Shown piece after piece: positions 19,020 through 27,361 of a stretch of 60,290 nt of DNA; positions within the stretch are counted from its first letter, which is position 1; the number at the start of each line of letters is the position of its first letter. The stretch lies in NCBI GenBank assembly GCA_036267355.1, contig DATAWG010000076.1:1-60290 (forward strand). The letters are read 5' to 3'. The notes beneath the pieces were generated by a model. That model searched no databases, was not told where the DNA came from, and saw only the letters and a program-made list of their open reading frames with translations. Origin of the DNA: Pirellulales bacterium. GTDB lineage: Bacteria > Planctomycetota > Planctomycetia > Pirellulales > DATAWG01. The position numbers were made by a program, and so were the translations under genes.

Positions 19020-19272
19020 CGAAGGCCAGCGTCCCCTGCCACAACCCGTCGGCACGTTTCGCGATTTCGGCATTCTTCCCGGCGACTTCATGCCTCCGGC
19101 GGACTTGATCCGCCGCTTGCTGTCTCCGGGCAGGCTCGTTGGCCAATACATTGCCACTGCAATTGCTGCCGCGGTTGCAATCGGATTGATGGTTCTTTCG
19201 CTCTCCTTTTGCCGGCGCCGTCCGTCGCCCTGTTTCCGCCCTCGGGCGCCGATCAACGTCTTGTGGGGCCGA

Positions 19273-21498
19273 TCACAGTGTCGCGCTCAAATGCGTGATC
19301 ACCAACCGGATGTCGTCGTAGCTCACGGCGCCGCCCAGTTGGTCGTGCAACGGCTTCAGACGCGGCGATTCGGAGCCGGCGGCGACGGCCGCGACGCGCT
19401 GGTAAATCGCCGGATCGACCCACAGGTCGATCCGCTCCGGGCGGCGCTCGGCGATGAACTCGGCCAGATATTGCACCACGGTGCTGTGGGCGCGGCCGAT
19501 GTAGGCCACCACTTCTTCGATCGTGCGTCCTTGGTTGAATAGATCGAAAGCGGCCCGCTTCACGTCGTGCGGTTTCGGTTTCGGCTCTTCGGGCAGCGCG
19601 AAGGAAGCCGCTGCCGGCACGGATGAAACGGCCGGCGGCTGGTTGGTCGATAGGCCATGTTCGCGACAATAGGCGTCGATCGTTTGCAAAACGCTTTCGC
19701 CCAAATCGCGCAAGCGCGTTACGCCAAAACCATGAATCGATCGCAACACGTCGATTTCGGTCGGGCGGATTCGGGCCAAGTCCATCAGCGTCGCATCATG
19801 CAACACGACATACGCCGGCACTCCCCGCTCGACGGCAATCCGCCGCCGCCAATCGCGCAAATGGTCGAACAATCCGCGATCGACTCCCTCCCAAGATAGC
19901 TCGGCAGCTTTCGTCTTCGCCGCGACGCGTTCTTTCGGCCGCACGAGCCGCACCGGCAGCTGGCCGCGCAGCACCTCCCATGATCGCTCGTTGAGCGCGA
20001 GCACCGGATATTCCCCTTCGCTTCGGCCCACAAGGCCCTGATCGACCAGTTGAAACACGAACGCTTGCAACTGCTTTTTCGGCAAGTCGCGGAGCAGGCC
20101 GTAGGTGCTCAGTTGATCGTGCTGAAATTTTCGGATCTGGTCGGTCTTCGCTCCTTGCAACACATCGACAATATGTTTGACACCGAATCGCTCGCCTGTT
20201 CGCGCGACGCACGACAGGATTTTTTGGGCCGTCACGGTGCCGTCTTCCAACCCCTCGACTTCGTTCAAGCAGAAGTCGCAAGCCCCGCAGTTCGGTTGGT
20301 CGTATGGCTGGCCGAAATATTCCGAGAGGACCTTGTGGCGGCAGACCGGCGAGTTGCAGAGACTTTGAATCTGCTTGATCAATCGCTTCTGGGCTGCGAC
20401 CAAGGCCTCGGGATTGGGCGATTCCTCGGCCGATTTTTCTACCAGCGATTCCCAGCGCATCGCATCCGCCGCCGAATAGAGCAACACGCATTCGGCTTCG
20501 AGCCCGTCGCGGCCGGCGCGGCCCGTTTCTTGTTGATAATGTTCGACCGACTTCGGCATCGCGGCATGCAGCACGCAGCGCACGTTGCTCCGATCGATGC
20601 CCATTCCAAACGCCACCGTGGCCACGACGACGTCGAGCTGTTCCTCGGCAAACGCCTCTTGAGCGCGATGGCGCTGCTCGGGCGCCAGACCGGCATGATA
20701 GGCGGCAGCACGGATGCCGTGGCTTTGCAGCAGCGCAGCCATGCTCTCCGTTTCGCGGCGACTGATGCAATACACGATCACCGCTTCCTTCGAGTGCCGG
20801 CGAATCACATCCAGGATTTGCGCGTCGCGGTCCACCAGCGGCACGATGCGAAAGATCAGGTTCGGGCGATCGAAGCGGCCGATCAAGATGGCCGGCTCGT
20901 GCAGGCCAAGCTGGTTGACGATATCGCCCTGCACGCGCGGCGTCGCCGTCGCCGTGAAGGCGTGGAAACTGGCGGCGGAAAATCGCTTTCGCAGCACGGC
21001 CAATTGCCGATAGTCGGGCCGAAAATCGTGTCCCCAATGGCTGATGCAATGGGCCTCATCGATGGCGAACCGGCGCACGTCGAGCCGCTCGACCAATTGC
21101 ATGAACCAAGGGGTGGTGACACGCTCGGGGGCGACAAACAGCAGTCGAAACTTCCCCGCCGCTACCCCGGCCTCCACCTCGCGGCGTTGGTCGGCCGACA
21201 ATCCGCTATGAACGCAAGCCGCCGGATAACCGCAGGTCCGCAATCCGTCGACCTGGTCTTTCATCAACGAAATCAGCGGCGAGATGACGATATCGGTCGA
21301 GCCGTCGACTGCGGGGGGCACTTGGTAGCAAAGCGACTTGCCGCCGCCGGTGGGCATGACGACCAGCGAATCGCGGCCTGCCAGCGCCGCGGCAATGGCG
21401 TCGGCCTGCAGGGGGCGAAGCGTGTCGTAGCCCCAATAGCGCCGAACGACCTCTAAGACTCGCTCGGGTGGCGTGGAGCTGGTTGGCGGAGGCGGCAT
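19273..21498 (-). CDS. recQ: ATP-dependent DNA helicase RecQ
   Basis: 3'-5' DNA helicase for recombination and replication repair; 741 residues. Walker A TGGGKS is at 50-55, the DEAH box in FAIDEAHCISHWGHDFRPDY, the helicase C motif in TVAFGMGIDRSNVR and QETGRAGRDG. The four-Cys zinc site is in CRHKVLSEYFGQP plus CGACDFC, followed by the winged-helix RQC domain. An HRDC domain follows (DHLRDWRRRIAVERGVPAYVVL). The chain ends with an extra helical module (RAAFDLFNQGRTIEEVVAYIG) seen in longer RecQ proteins. It converges with the transglutaminase-like gene. The 253-base gap 19020-19272 has an open frame with one possible membrane helix, which I do not call as a gene. Confidence 0.96.
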   Translation of the reverse strand: MPPPPTSSTPPERVLEVVRRYWGYDTLRPLQADAIAAALAGRDSLVVMPTGGGKSLCYQVPPAVDGSTDIVISPLISLMKDQVDGLRTCGYPAACVHSGLSADQRREVEAGVAAGKFRLLFVAPERVTTPWFMQLVERLDVRRFAIDEAHCISHWGHDFRPDYRQLAVLRKRFSAASFHAFTATATPRVQGDIVNQLGLHEPAILIGRFDRPNLIFRIVPLVDRDAQILDVIRRHSKEAVIVYCISRRETESMAALLQSHGIRAAAYHAGLAPEQRHRAQEAFAEEQLDVVVATVAFGMGIDRSNVRCVLHAAMPKSVEHYQQETGRAGRDGLEAECVLLYSAADAMRWESLVEKSAEESPNPEALVAAQKRLIKQIQSLCNSPVCRHKVLSEYFGQPYDQPNCGACDFCLNEVEGLEDGTVTAQKILSCVARTGERFGVKHIVDVLQGAKTDQIRKFQHDQLSTYGLLRDLPKKQLQAFVFQLVDQGLVGRSEGEYPVLALNERSWEVLRGQLPVRLVRPKERVAAKTKAAELSWEGVDRGLFDHLRDWRRRIAVERGVPAYVVLHDATLMDLARIRPTEIDVLRSIHGFGVTRLRDLGESVLQTIDAYCREHGLSTNQPPAVSSVPAAASFALPEEPKPKPHDVKRAAFDLFNQGRTIEEVVAYIGRAHSTVVQYLAEFIAERRPERIDLWVDPAIYQRVAAVAAGSESPRLKPLHDQLGGAVSYDDIRLVITHLSATL

Positions 21499-21865
21499 CG
21501 GGGCAAATCTGAAGCGGCGTTGGGCAGGAGTCGAGTCGGTTTGCGAATTGCAGCACAGCGGACCGGCGGTACCTCTATCCTACACGTGCCGCGAAGTCAG
21601 TTCGATCCGTGCAGCGCAAGACGCTGTGAGGCTGTGAGGACGCGCGGGCGTCCGTCGTCCCGTTTTCGTACCTCGAGCCTCACAGCCTATCCGCCTCCTT
21701 GCTTGAATTCGCCGGCGGCGGGAAGTACGATGACACGGTGCGGTGGCGGGGCCGGCCGGTCCGACGGACATGCGGCTTCGAGCAAGATGCGGGGAAATCA
21801 TCCCACCGGTCATTCTTTCGTACATTCCTGCCGAATATCGCTTGTTTCCAAGGAGCTGGCTTACC
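21499..21865. other. Divergent intergenic region with a long hairpin
   Basis: 367 bases between divergent recQ and the TPR protein, so promoters for both should lie here. AGGCTGTGAGG at 21629-21639 pairs with CCTCACAGCCT at 21678-21688. An AAGGAGC at 21850-21856 sits about 9 bases before ATG 21866 and acts as its ribosome binding site. Confidence 0.5.
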
Positions 21866-23560
21866 ATGTCGCGGAAATTTGCCTTCGTCATCCTCGGCGC
21901 GTTTTTAAGCGGCGGCGTTGCGACCAGCTTTATTGTGGGCTCGGCTACGGCCCGAGCTGATGAATCGGTGTTGGAGCAGATGCTCGGCGACGGGATGCAT
22001 GCGTATTTCAGCGGCGATTATAGCGGTGCCTACAACCTCCTCTCTTCAGCCGCACGCGAAGGAAGCCGTGATCCCCGCGTCTATTATTTCCGCGGCTTGG
22101 CCGAATTACGATTGGGCCGCGAGCCCGACGCTGGAGCCGACTTCGACAAAGGGGCCACGCTCGAGGCCGCCGAAGGATCCGGACAATATTCTGTCGGCCA
22201 GTCGCTTGAACGGATTCAAGGGCCGGCACGGCACTCGATCGAGCAATTCCGCGAACATGCTCGCAATTTCGCCTTCGAGCAGGCCCGAGAACAACAGCAG
22301 CGTGCATTTGCCGGCCCTGGTTCGAACGGGCCGATGCTACTGCGGCATGAAGTGGAAATGGTGCCGTCGCCGGCTGCGGCGAATGCTTCGGCAGCCGGTC
22401 AGCCGGCCGCAGCGCCGCCCGTAGTCGCCGGCCAGGCTCCGGCGATTGCGCCGCCTGCAAGCGCACCCCCGACCGCAAGCGCGGCGAAGACGCCCGATGC
22501 GATCGATCCGTTCAGCGGTGCACCATCGGCCGCGCCTGCCGAATTGCCTGGTGGCGCTGCCGGCGCGGCGGTCATTCCCGTCGCGCCACCGGCAACGGTT
22601 CCCAACGGGACGCCCGCGGCGGCTGCCAAAGCGGCGGAAGTCGCGGCCCCCACCGTTGCAGCGCCGGCTGTTGCAGCGCCGGCTGTTGCAGCGCCGGCCG
22701 TTGCAGCGCCGATCGAAAAACCGGCGGCTGCCGATCCATTTGGCGGTGACGCGAAACCACCCGAAAAGCCGGCCACGACCGCGCCGGCCGAAAAACCTGC
22801 GGCTGCCGATCCATTTGGCGGCCCCGCCAAGCCGGCCGAAAAAGCTCCGGCAACTCCAGCCGACAAGCCTGCGGCGGATCCATTCGGCGGCCCAGCCAAA
22901 CCGGCCGAAAAGGCTCCTGTAGTAACTCCCGCCGCGACCCCCGCAGTCGATCCGTTCGGCAACCCCGCGAAGCCGGCCGACACGAAACCGGCTGATGCCA
23001 AGCCAGCAACTCCCGCCACCACTCCGGCTGCGTCGGGCGCTGCGGCGCCCAAGACCAAGCCGGGTGCGATCGGCGGCATCTTCCATTCGTTCGAAAAGAG
23101 TGTCGGCGGCGACAGTGGTCCGTCAACCACCGCACCCGCTACCCCAGCCACCCCGGCCGCTCCTGCGACAGGTCTGCCTGCTGCCGGCGCGGCTCTACCA
23201 CCGGCGGCAACGGCCCCGGCTCAAACAGCGCCAGCTCAAGTGCCGCCGGCGGGCGCACCTGCCGCGGGTCTCGCAGCCCCGAATCCGCTTGTGCCGCCTG
23301 CCGCCCCGAATCTGAAGCAGCCCGCAACGAGTGGCAATGCTAATCCATTCGGCAACGAACCAGCAGCAGCAGGCGCCGCGCCGGCTGCGATGCCCCCGGC
23401 CGCCGGCAATGCCAAGCCCGCCACGGGCAATCCGTTCGGCGATGATCCCACCCCGCCCGCCAAGAATGCGGCCAAACCCGGTCCCAGCGCCAAGCCCGGT
23501 TCCGACGTTAAGCCGGTCGATCCGCAAATGAAGAAGAGCGACGATCCGTTCAACAACTGA
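21866..23560 (+). CDS. Exported TPR-like protein with long Pro/Ala-rich DPFGG-repeat tail
   Basis: 564 residues. The N-terminal signal peptide KFAFVILGAFLSGGVATSFIVGSATARA supports the ATG at 21866, which also has an AAGGAGC ribosome site. Residues 35-110 look like two TPR units (MLGDGMHAYFSGDYSGAYNLL, PRVYYFRGLAELRLGREPDAG). The remaining two thirds is intrinsically disordered: AAP tandem repeats, then units of the type AAADPFGGxAKPxEK, and more dispersed NPFG/DPF motifs to the end. Such tails may span the periplasm or cell envelope. The next gene is also exported and starts 66 bases downstream, so the pair is probably one operon. No enzymatic function is suggested. Confidence 0.8.
   Translation: MSRKFAFVILGAFLSGGVATSFIVGSATARADESVLEQMLGDGMHAYFSGDYSGAYNLLSSAAREGSRDPRVYYFRGLAELRLGREPDAGADFDKGATLEAAEGSGQYSVGQSLERIQGPARHSIEQFREHARNFAFEQAREQQQRAFAGPGSNGPMLLRHEVEMVPSPAAANASAAGQPAAAPPVVAGQAPAIAPPASAPPTASAAKTPDAIDPFSGAPSAAPAELPGGAAGAAVIPVAPPATVPNGTPAAAAKAAEVAAPTVAAPAVAAPAVAAPAVAAPIEKPAAADPFGGDAKPPEKPATTAPAEKPAAADPFGGPAKPAEKAPATPADKPAADPFGGPAKPAEKAPVVTPAATPAVDPFGNPAKPADTKPADAKPATPATTPAASGAAAPKTKPGAIGGIFHSFEKSVGGDSGPSTTAPATPATPAAPATGLPAAGAALPPAATAPAQTAPAQVPPAGAPAAGLAAPNPLVPPAAPNLKQPATSGNANPFGNEPAAAGAAPAAMPPAAGNAKPATGNPFGDDPTPPAKNAAKPGPSAKPGSDVKPVDPQMKKSDDPFNN
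22655..22711 (+). repeat. 15-bp in-frame tandem repeat inside the Pro/Ala-rich gene
   Basis: GTTGCAGCGCCGGCT occurs almost four times in a row, encoding V-A-A-P-A units. The copies are nearly identical at DNA level, which points to recent slippage and predicts length variation between strains. Confidence 0.9.
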
Positions 23561-23625
23561 TTCGGCAATCGTCGAACCAGTTGCACCAGACGGCAACCGA
23601 CCGCTTTCTCGTTGGAGGTAATCCC

Positions 23626-25884
23626 ATGACCTTCGCAGGCCAACTTGCGCATGCACTCCGTTGTGCCACCGGCTCGGGTTTTGCCGTGGCTCGATGGATG
23701 TATGCTGCAGCTTTGGTCTGCGGTTTTGCCATCGCTGCCGTTGCAGATGCGGCGCCGCCGTCGATCGGCAATCTTTCGCTTCGCGGATTGCAAACCAGCG
23801 CAACGACCACACTCGCCATCGACGGAGCCAATCTGCAGCCGCAGCCGCGGCTCTTGCTCGACGCTCCGATTGCGAAGCAAACGGTTCGCCCCGGTGCGAG
23901 CGCCGGGCATGTCGAAATTGAGGTGGCCCTCGAGGGCAGCGTGCCGGCGGGCATTTATCAGCTTCGGCTGGCGACCGATGCCGGAGTTTCCCCTCCGATC
24001 GCCATCGGGGTGGATTCGCTTCCCGAGCGGCCGATGAGCGCCTCGCCGCGGCCGGATTCAAGGGGCCTGCCGGCAGATTCGTTGCCCGTCGCGTTGTCGG
24101 GATCGCTCGCCGGAGGCGAAATCGCCAGCGACATCGTGAGGCTGAAAGCGGGTCAGCAGATCGTGGTCGAAGTCGAGGCCCGGCGGCTGGGATCCTTGCT
24201 CGATCCGGTCATGCATGTGTATGACCATCGCGGCGTGCCGCTCGCCTGGGCCGAAGGGAAAGCATCACTCGGCGGCGACGCCCGGCTGACGTTCACCGCG
24301 CCTTCCGATGGTCCATATCGCGTCGAATTGCACGATGCCGTCTACCAAGCCGGCAACCCTGGTTATTACCGCCTGAAGATCGGTGAGTGGAATTATGCGG
24401 CAATGGTGTTTCCGCCCGTCGTTCAACGCGGCACCAAGACGACGTTAGAATTCGCCGACACGAACTTGCCCGCCAACACGACAGTGGAACTGAACATGCC
24501 TGCCGATGCCGCCGACATGCCGGCGCCTTGGCCGGCGGGAAAACAAATGTCGGGCTTTCGCCCACTCGTGTTGGCAAGCGATGTGCCGGAAGCGATGCAG
24601 TTGTTGGGCCGAGCGACGAGTGCGAAGCAGAGCGACGCCACGAAGGCCGCGCTGCAGGAAATCACTGCGCCGGCAGGCATCAGCGGACGGTTCTCGCCTG
24701 CTAAAGAAGATTTATATCGCGTCAATGTCGAGCCAAACGAGCGACTGCGATTCGAAGTGCTCGCCTCACGAATCGGCTCGCCGGTGGATTGTTCGCTCTC
24801 AATCCGCGACGAGCATGGCGGCCAGATGGCGGCCAACGACGATCAGCCGGGAACGGTCGATCCGGGCCTCGATTTCACGGTGCCCGGCAACGTGCATGTC
24901 TTGGTGGTCGCATTGAAGGAAGTGGCCGGTCGCGGCGGCCCGGATTGCATCTATCACTTGGCCGTATCGCGGCTCGACCGGCCCAATTTTTCTCTGTCGC
25001 TCGATAGCGATCGCAGCGAGATTCCGCCCGGCGGGATGGGATTGATGCGGATTGCAGTTCGACGTACCGATTACAACGGCCCCATCGAAATTTCATTTCA
25101 TGGGCTGCCATCGGGCATCACTGCAAAAGACACGTTGATCGACGCCGGAATCGACGAGGCGCTCGTTTCGCTGCCCGCCGACAAAGGACCGGCGACGGCG
25201 GGCATTGTAACGATCGGCGGCACGGCGACCGAGGGCGCCGCCCATCTGGTTCGCGTCGCGGAATTGCCGCCCGCGGGGGCAACGGTTTGGCAGCCGTGGC
25301 TTCGGTCGGAGTTCGCGGTTGCGCGGACCGGTGGGCCATCGATCGACGTTGCTTGGGTGGGTTCGACGGAACAACTGTTAGGAGATCCGGGCGCGACGGT
25401 TTTCAAGCCGGGCGAAAAAGTGCCACTGGCCGTGAAATTCACTCGCGGTGTTGCCGGAGGGTCGGGGCAAGCCGCGGCCAAAGGGGCCGTGCGGCTGTCG
25501 CTTGTCAGCAGTCAGCCAATGCCGGAAAAGAAAGTCCGTGTGAAGCAGAAAAACAAGAAAGACGCTCAAACAGAAGTGCCCGATCCAAAACGGGCATTGC
25601 GGTTGGACGGTTCACCGATGATTCCGGCCGCCGCGAGCGAGGCGACCGCGCAGCTTGTCGTTCCCGGCGACTTGCCCGCATCGGAATACGAATTGGCCAT
25701 CCGCGCCGAACTGCTCGGCGCCGACGGCAAGAGCGTCGAGGCGACGACGTATACGCCGGTTCTGCGGATCAACGTGGCTCCGCCGGCAAAGACGGAGCCT
25801 CCGAAATCGGACAAGTCTGCGAAGCCGGCACCGCCGCCGGTGAAAGCGGATTCCGCTAAATCGGAGCCGGCAAAGAAGAAATAG
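23626..25884 (+). CDS. Exported protein with two PPC-type (pre-peptidase C-terminal) beta domains
   Basis: 752 residues. ATG 23626 has GGAGG 8 bases upstream (GTTGGAGGTAATCCC) and is followed by a signal peptide (RWMYAAALVCGFAIAAVADAA). Residues about 169-251 (DIVRLKAGQQIVVEVEARR to PGYYRLKIG) match the PPC/bacterial pre-peptidase fold. A second similar unit covers about 363-450 (YRVNVEPNERLRFEVLASR). The C-terminal 35 residues are Lys/Pro/Ala-rich. No protease domain is present, so it is likely a structural or binding envelope protein. The last 29 bases overlap the 3' end of the convergent P450 gene. Confidence 0.8.
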   Translation: MTFAGQLAHALRCATGSGFAVARWMYAAALVCGFAIAAVADAAPPSIGNLSLRGLQTSATTTLAIDGANLQPQPRLLLDAPIAKQTVRPGASAGHVEIEVALEGSVPAGIYQLRLATDAGVSPPIAIGVDSLPERPMSASPRPDSRGLPADSLPVALSGSLAGGEIASDIVRLKAGQQIVVEVEARRLGSLLDPVMHVYDHRGVPLAWAEGKASLGGDARLTFTAPSDGPYRVELHDAVYQAGNPGYYRLKIGEWNYAAMVFPPVVQRGTKTTLEFADTNLPANTTVELNMPADAADMPAPWPAGKQMSGFRPLVLASDVPEAMQLLGRATSAKQSDATKAALQEITAPAGISGRFSPAKEDLYRVNVEPNERLRFEVLASRIGSPVDCSLSIRDEHGGQMAANDDQPGTVDPGLDFTVPGNVHVLVVALKEVAGRGGPDCIYHLAVSRLDRPNFSLSLDSDRSEIPPGGMGLMRIAVRRTDYNGPIEISFHGLPSGITAKDTLIDAGIDEALVSLPADKGPATAGIVTIGGTATEGAAHLVRVAELPPAGATVWQPWLRSEFAVARTGGPSIDVAWVGSTEQLLGDPGATVFKPGEKVPLAVKFTRGVAGGSGQAAAKGAVRLSLVSSQPMPEKKVRVKQKNKKDAQTEVPDPKRALRLDGSPMIPAAASEATAQLVVPGDLPASEYELAIRAELLGADGKSVEATTYTPVLRINVAPPAKTEPPKSDKSAKPAPPPVKADSAKSEPAKKK

Positions 25885-27235
25885 CGGCCGACGTCGAAGC
25901 CGCACTCCTACAGATCGCCTTGATGCCGTGTCGCGGCCGCAGCGTTACGCACGGCCATAGCTTCACCGGATGGTCTTCGACCAACTCGAAGCGAAATCGC
26001 TGTGCGACCGTTGCCACGATCAGCACCGCTTCGAGCATCGCCAGCGGCGCGCCGATGCACAGCCGCGGCCCGCCGCCGAACGGGTAATAGGCAAACTTCG
26101 GCAACTGCCGCATGCGTTCGTCCGCCCAGCGTTCGGGGCGAAATTCTTCCGGCGCATCGAAATACTTCGGGTCGCGATGGCTCACCCATTGGCTCATCAG
26201 AAACGCCGTCCCCTTCGGGATGTCGAATCCGCCGATAACACATGGCTCCTTGGCCATCCGTCCCATCGCAAACACCGGCGGATAAAGCCGCATCGATTCC
26301 ATGATGATCTGTTCGACGAACTGCAATCGCGGCACATCGGCCACCGTCGGCGTTCGTCCGCCGAGCACGTTTTGCAATTCGGCCCGCAGCCGCGATTCCA
26401 CCTGGGGGTGCTTGCCCAGCAGATACCATGTCCAAGCGAGGGCCGTCGCCGTGGTTTCATGCCCGGCGGAGAGGAGCGTAATCACTTCATCGCGCAATTG
26501 CCGATCGCTCATGGCGCTGCCGTCGTCGGCGTCTTGCGACCGCATCATTCTTGACAGCAGATCGTCGCCCGCCGAGGGATTGCCGCGGCGATCGGCGATG
26601 ATGCCGTAGATCAATTGGTCCAACTCGGCAATGGTTCGCTGGACGCGGCGATTCCAGGGCGTCGGCACGCGCTTGGGAATCGGCATCAGATTGCCGAGCC
26701 GGTAGACAAAATCTTCCATGAGCACGTCGATCGCTGCGCCGACGCGCTCGAAATCGGCGGTCATTTCGACATCCAACAGCGCCTTGGCAACGATCGCCAG
26801 CGTCAGCTGCATCATCTGCGCGTGCAGGTCAAACGTCTGGCCTAATCGCCATTGCGCAAGCGTTCGCTCAGTCAGGCCGACGACGATTGGGGCGTAGGCC
26901 TCGACTTGGCCTCGGTGGAATGCCGGCTGCATGAGCCGCCGCTGGCGGAGCCAAAGCGCCCCGCTGCTTGTCACGAGCCCATCGCCGAGCACGCCTTGCA
27001 GAAGCTGAAACGGCCGGCTCTTGACGAAATGCCGGTTCTCCGTAACCAACACTTGTTCGATCAATGCCGGATCGCTGATCAGCACCGGCTCGCGCGGCCC
27101 GAATTTCATGCGCACGATCGTGCCATGCTTTCGCGCGCAATCGAGAAAAAAGCCGAGTCGATCCCGCCGCAACTCGCCGACATTGCCGACAATCGGCCGG
27201 CCCTTCACTCGCGGCGGATCGAATTTGGCTGCCAT
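25856..27235 (-). CDS. Cytochrome P450
   Basis: 459-residue haem-thiolate monooxygenase. The I-helix motif AGHETTATAL, the ExxR motif in ESMRLYPPVF, and the haem loop FGGGPRLCIG with Cys393 are all intact. The short N-terminus without a membrane anchor indicates a soluble bacterial enzyme. Sequence style (FHRGQVEAYAPIVVGLTERTL) resembles the CYP102/CYP4-like bacterial group that hydroxylates fatty acids or terpenoids, but the substrate cannot be read. It lies downstream of the AtuA-family gene on the same strand with 126 bases between, and a terpene or acyl substrate would fit that neighbour. No ferredoxin gene is nearby. Confidence 0.93.
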   Translation of the reverse strand: MAAKFDPPRVKGRPIVGNVGELRRDRLGFFLDCARKHGTIVRMKFGPREPVLISDPALIEQVLVTENRHFVKSRPFQLLQGVLGDGLVTSSGALWLRQRRLMQPAFHRGQVEAYAPIVVGLTERTLAQWRLGQTFDLHAQMMQLTLAIVAKALLDVEMTADFERVGAAIDVLMEDFVYRLGNLMPIPKRVPTPWNRRVQRTIAELDQLIYGIIADRRGNPSAGDDLLSRMMRSQDADDGSAMSDRQLRDEVITLLSAGHETTATALAWTWYLLGKHPQVESRLRAELQNVLGGRTPTVADVPRLQFVEQIIMESMRLYPPVFAMGRMAKEPCVIGGFDIPKGTAFLMSQWVSHRDPKYFDAPEEFRPERWADERMRQLPKFAYYPFGGGPRLCIGAPLAMLEAVLIVATVAQRFRFELVEDHPVKLWPCVTLRPRHGIKAICRSAASTSAAISSLPAPI

Positions 27236-27331
27236 TGGGCGTTCTCCAGCACCGGCGGCTAGCGCCTTGCCGCTAACGGATTTCGACGCGGAAGTGAGCG
27301 GCGAGGTGCTAGCCGCCGAATTATTGTGTTG

Positions 27332-27361
27332 CCGTCAGGCTTAGAAAGCCTAACCTACGCG
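27332..27361 (-). repeat. Element F hairpin directly after the AtuA-family stop codon
   Basis: On the minus strand the stop TGA is followed by CGCGTAGGTTAGGCTTTC and then TAAGCCTGAC, giving a stem of about 9 pairs with a G-U type mismatch. The same element (GTAGGTCAGGCTTTC...AGCCTGAC) is found at 28297-28322, 49018-49044 and 49283-49307. Confidence 0.75.

Noticed and set aside
19003-19272. Small membrane protein gene overlapping the end of the transglutaminase-like gene
   Set aside because: One hydrophobic stretch (IATAIAAAVAIGLMVLSLSF) is present but there is no ribosome site, and the frame runs on into antisense recQ sequence.
27332-27361. Element F as a riboswitch or operator for the P450 gene
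   Set aside because: The identical element occurs at unrelated places, including inside a coding sequence, so a specific regulatory role for P450 is not supported.
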